Position numbers and translations under genes: made by a program. From positions 56,804-120,803 of the forward strand of contig JAEYOY010000021.1 of NCBI GenBank assembly GCA_023411215.1: a stretch of DNA of 64,000 nucleotides, in the 5' to 3' direction. How positions within the stretch are numbered: position 1 is the first letter of the stretch; every line of letters begins with the position of its first letter. Below are positions 62,800 to 64,000 of the stretch, one piece after another. The notes beneath the pieces were generated by a model. That model made no database searches, was not told where the DNA came from, and saw only the letters and a list, made by a program, of their open reading frames with translations. This DNA comes from Bacillota bacterium. GTDB lineage: Bacteria > Bacillota > Clostridia > Lachnospirales > Lachnospiraceae.

Positions 62800-62940
62800 A
62801 TTATACGATGCCATTATTGTCATATATATAGAAATTATTATCGCATAAGAAAAAAATTCTAGCTAGTAATCAAGAAGACGTCCATTATCATTCCATTGTC
62901 CATACATTTTCTGCCTAGGACAAATCCTACTTGCTTAACA

Positions 62941-63031
62941 TTATGCTGTCGAGAAATTTGTCTGCATTACTATAAACTTCCATGTAATCCCAAACTTATC
63001 AACTAGCCTCCCAAAACAAGAAGACCTATAA
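62941..63031 (-). pseudogene. Remnant of a VOC/PhnB-like protein
   Basis: A minus-strand frame of about 29 codons reads F-G-R-L-V-D-K-F-G-I-T-W and ends at a TAA. D-K-F-G-x-x-W near the C-terminus is the mark of PhnB-like glyoxalase/VOC proteins. No start or upstream domain is present. Only this C-terminal piece has survived. Confidence 0.6.
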
Positions 63032-63050
63032 TACCCGTTTCAAAAGCAAA

Positions 63051-63085
63051 AACCCCCTACCACTTTTACATGATAGGGTGCTCTA
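63051..63085. repeat. Terminator-like hairpin, fourth member of repeated family
   Basis: CCCTA and TAGGG arms around CCACTTTTACATGA, with AAAAA before it. The loop and arms match the copies at 15433, 20637 and 33115. The nearest upstream minus-strand gene is the GNAT gene 660 bases away. Confidence 0.55.
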
Positions 63086-63345
63086 TAATTCTTCGCTGTT
63101 ATTCAATACAGTTTAACCTTAGCCATACCATCATCAAACGTTGATATCTCAACATTATTTATTGTTTAATACTGACTGTGTTACCCTCAATAAAAGTGCC
63201 ACTAACAAATATATCAATAAAATCAGAAAAAGCTTGATTTTTCAAGCTTACAATAAAGCCGATTAAACAAATCGCAAATCATTCTCGAACTTGTGTTCTA
63301 TCCAATGATATGGTAGAATTTGTATAGGCAGTTATTATAGCTGCT

Positions 63346-63566
63346 GCAATCGTGTATAGGGTGGTTGACATTCATTTATTTACGCGAAAGCAAAGTGAGC
63401 ATTCGTAAGCTTGCTCACAAAAATGCGAACGCGCACGCGAACCGGAAGTGTCTTTCTTCCGGTTGATATGTCACTAAAGTAAAACACCTTCCCTATACTT
63501 TGGCCGGTGCAGGAAGGTGTTTTCTTGTTTAATTTAATCATCGGTCAACCACCCTGTGGCGATTGC
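63346..63566. repeat. Structured intergenic repeat, copy B, with terminal inverted repeats
   Basis: Left end GCAATCG-5-AGGGTGGTTGAC (63346-63369); right end, reverse complemented, GCAATCG-4-AGGGTGGTTGAC (63544-63566). These 23-24-base terminal repeats make it MITE-like. Inside are a hairpin GTGAGC/GCTCAC, a 9-bp perfect hairpin AACCGGAAG/CTTCCGGTT, and a 12-bp hairpin AAAACACCTTCC/GGAAGGTGTTTT (63481-63523) followed by CTTG. About 80 bases of the left part are absent from copy A. It carries no reading frame. Confidence 0.65.
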
Positions 63567-63746
63567 CTTTTATAAAAATATTATAGCAGATTATGAAGAC
63601 ATTTCAAGTATTAATGATTCCGAGATTTCTTGTTGGTTCTTGTTCCTATTCTTTGGTATTTCAATTGAAATAATTTCATCTACATTAATGAAAGTGTTTC
63701 TCGTTTTCTTGAATACTCTTCAGGTTAAAAATCAACACTACAGATA

Positions 63747-64000
63747 CTATATAACTTCTTTCCCCATATATAACACATGGTCACAATCTACAAATCCATT
63801 TTTTCTATAGAAATTTGGTGCAGGAGCAAAACGATTTGTCGTTAAGGTAGAGCCTGCTAACTTATGTTCTTTAATATAACTCTCAACAGTCTGTAAAAGT
63901 TCTGCCCCATATCCCTGTCTTTGATATGCCGGAGTTATAAACATTTCATCAATAAAAATTTCACTATTATTCCACCAAACTTTTTCATGAGTAAATATCG
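63747..64000 (-). CDS. GNAT family N-acetyltransferase, C-terminal part (cut by window edge)
   Basis: The frame is open from the window edge to the stop at 63747, about 83 codons. It contains the acetyl-CoA loop Q-R-Q-G-Y-G-A and the C-terminal F-Y-R-K-N-G-F motif of GNAT proteins, preceded by I-D-E-M-F-I-T-P. The N-terminal half lies outside the window. Substrate unknown. Confidence 0.8.
   Translation of the reverse strand, partial: IFTHEKVWWNNSEIFIDEMFITPAYQRQGYGAELLQTVESYIKEHKLAGSTLTTNRFAPAPNFYRKNGFVDCDHVLYMGKEVI

Noticed and set aside
63556..63810. Plus-strand open frame of 84 codons
   Set aside because: Starts in the right end of repeat copy B, lacks a ribosome binding site and runs antisense over the GNAT gene.
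1..64000. CRISPR array, tRNA or rRNA genes
   Set aside because: No regularly spaced repeats, no clover-leaf T-loop GTTCRA pattern in a proper setting and no rRNA sequence were seen by eye on either strand.

Overview
The window is AT-rich DNA with strong AGGAGG-type ribosome binding sites, YesM/YesN two-component systems, AraC and LacI regulators, carbohydrate ABC transporters and glycosidases. This mix fits a saccharolytic anaerobe of the class Clostridia, most like the Lachnospiraceae; the assignment is inferred from gene content, not from a marker gene. No rRNA, tRNA or CRISPR array was seen.

Layout. 0-3 kb: the end of an unknown gene, a DUF302 gene, an ISL3-family insertion sequence and a small MITE-like inverted-repeat element. 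2.7-6.3 kb: class Ia ribonucleotide reductase (nrdB, nrdA on the minus strand) behind a promoter with NrdR-like and Fur-like boxes. 6.5-17.7 kb: housekeeping and envelope genes (L,D-transpeptidase, acyltransferase, MFS transporter, Nudix hydrolase, PstS-like lipoprotein, TraB-family protein) and a compact operon in which a LytTR regulator lies between two DUF3021 membrane proteins. 18-28 kb: AAC(3)-type acetyltransferase, an XRE-methyltransferase fusion, a GH2 glycosidase with an ArsR-type regulator, a TPR protein, a histidine phosphatase, and a YolD/Y-family polymerase pair. 28-33 kb: an AraC regulator divergent from a GH78 alpha-L-rhamnosidase, a deleted second ISL3 copy, and an AraC/GyrI-like regulator.

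33-40.7 kb is a polyol/ketose catabolic cluster: aldo/keto reductase, PfkB-type sugar-phosphate kinase, GatD-like dehydrogenase, FGGY kinase, LacI regulator and GatY-like aldolase, divergent from a FucU/RbsD mutarotase. GAAACGTTTC palindromes mark the LacI regulator's likely operators. The enzymes resemble a galactitol/tagatose route in which a FGGY kinase may replace PTS uptake. 40.8-47.5 kb and 47.9-55.2 kb are two separate sugar ABC transporter modules, each with its own YesM-type kinase and YesN-type regulator. 55-64 kb holds a DMT transporter, a PocR/AraC regulator divergent from a FAD-dependent oxidoreductase, nanE-nanK with an RpiR regulator sharing a palindrome with the nan promoter, and a GNAT gene cut by the window edge.

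Intergenic regions carry many gene remnants (methyltransferase, GyrI-like, VOC and others), a four-member family of terminator-like hairpins, and a two-copy structured repeat around 56.7 and 63.4 kb. These make up most of the unusual content of the window.
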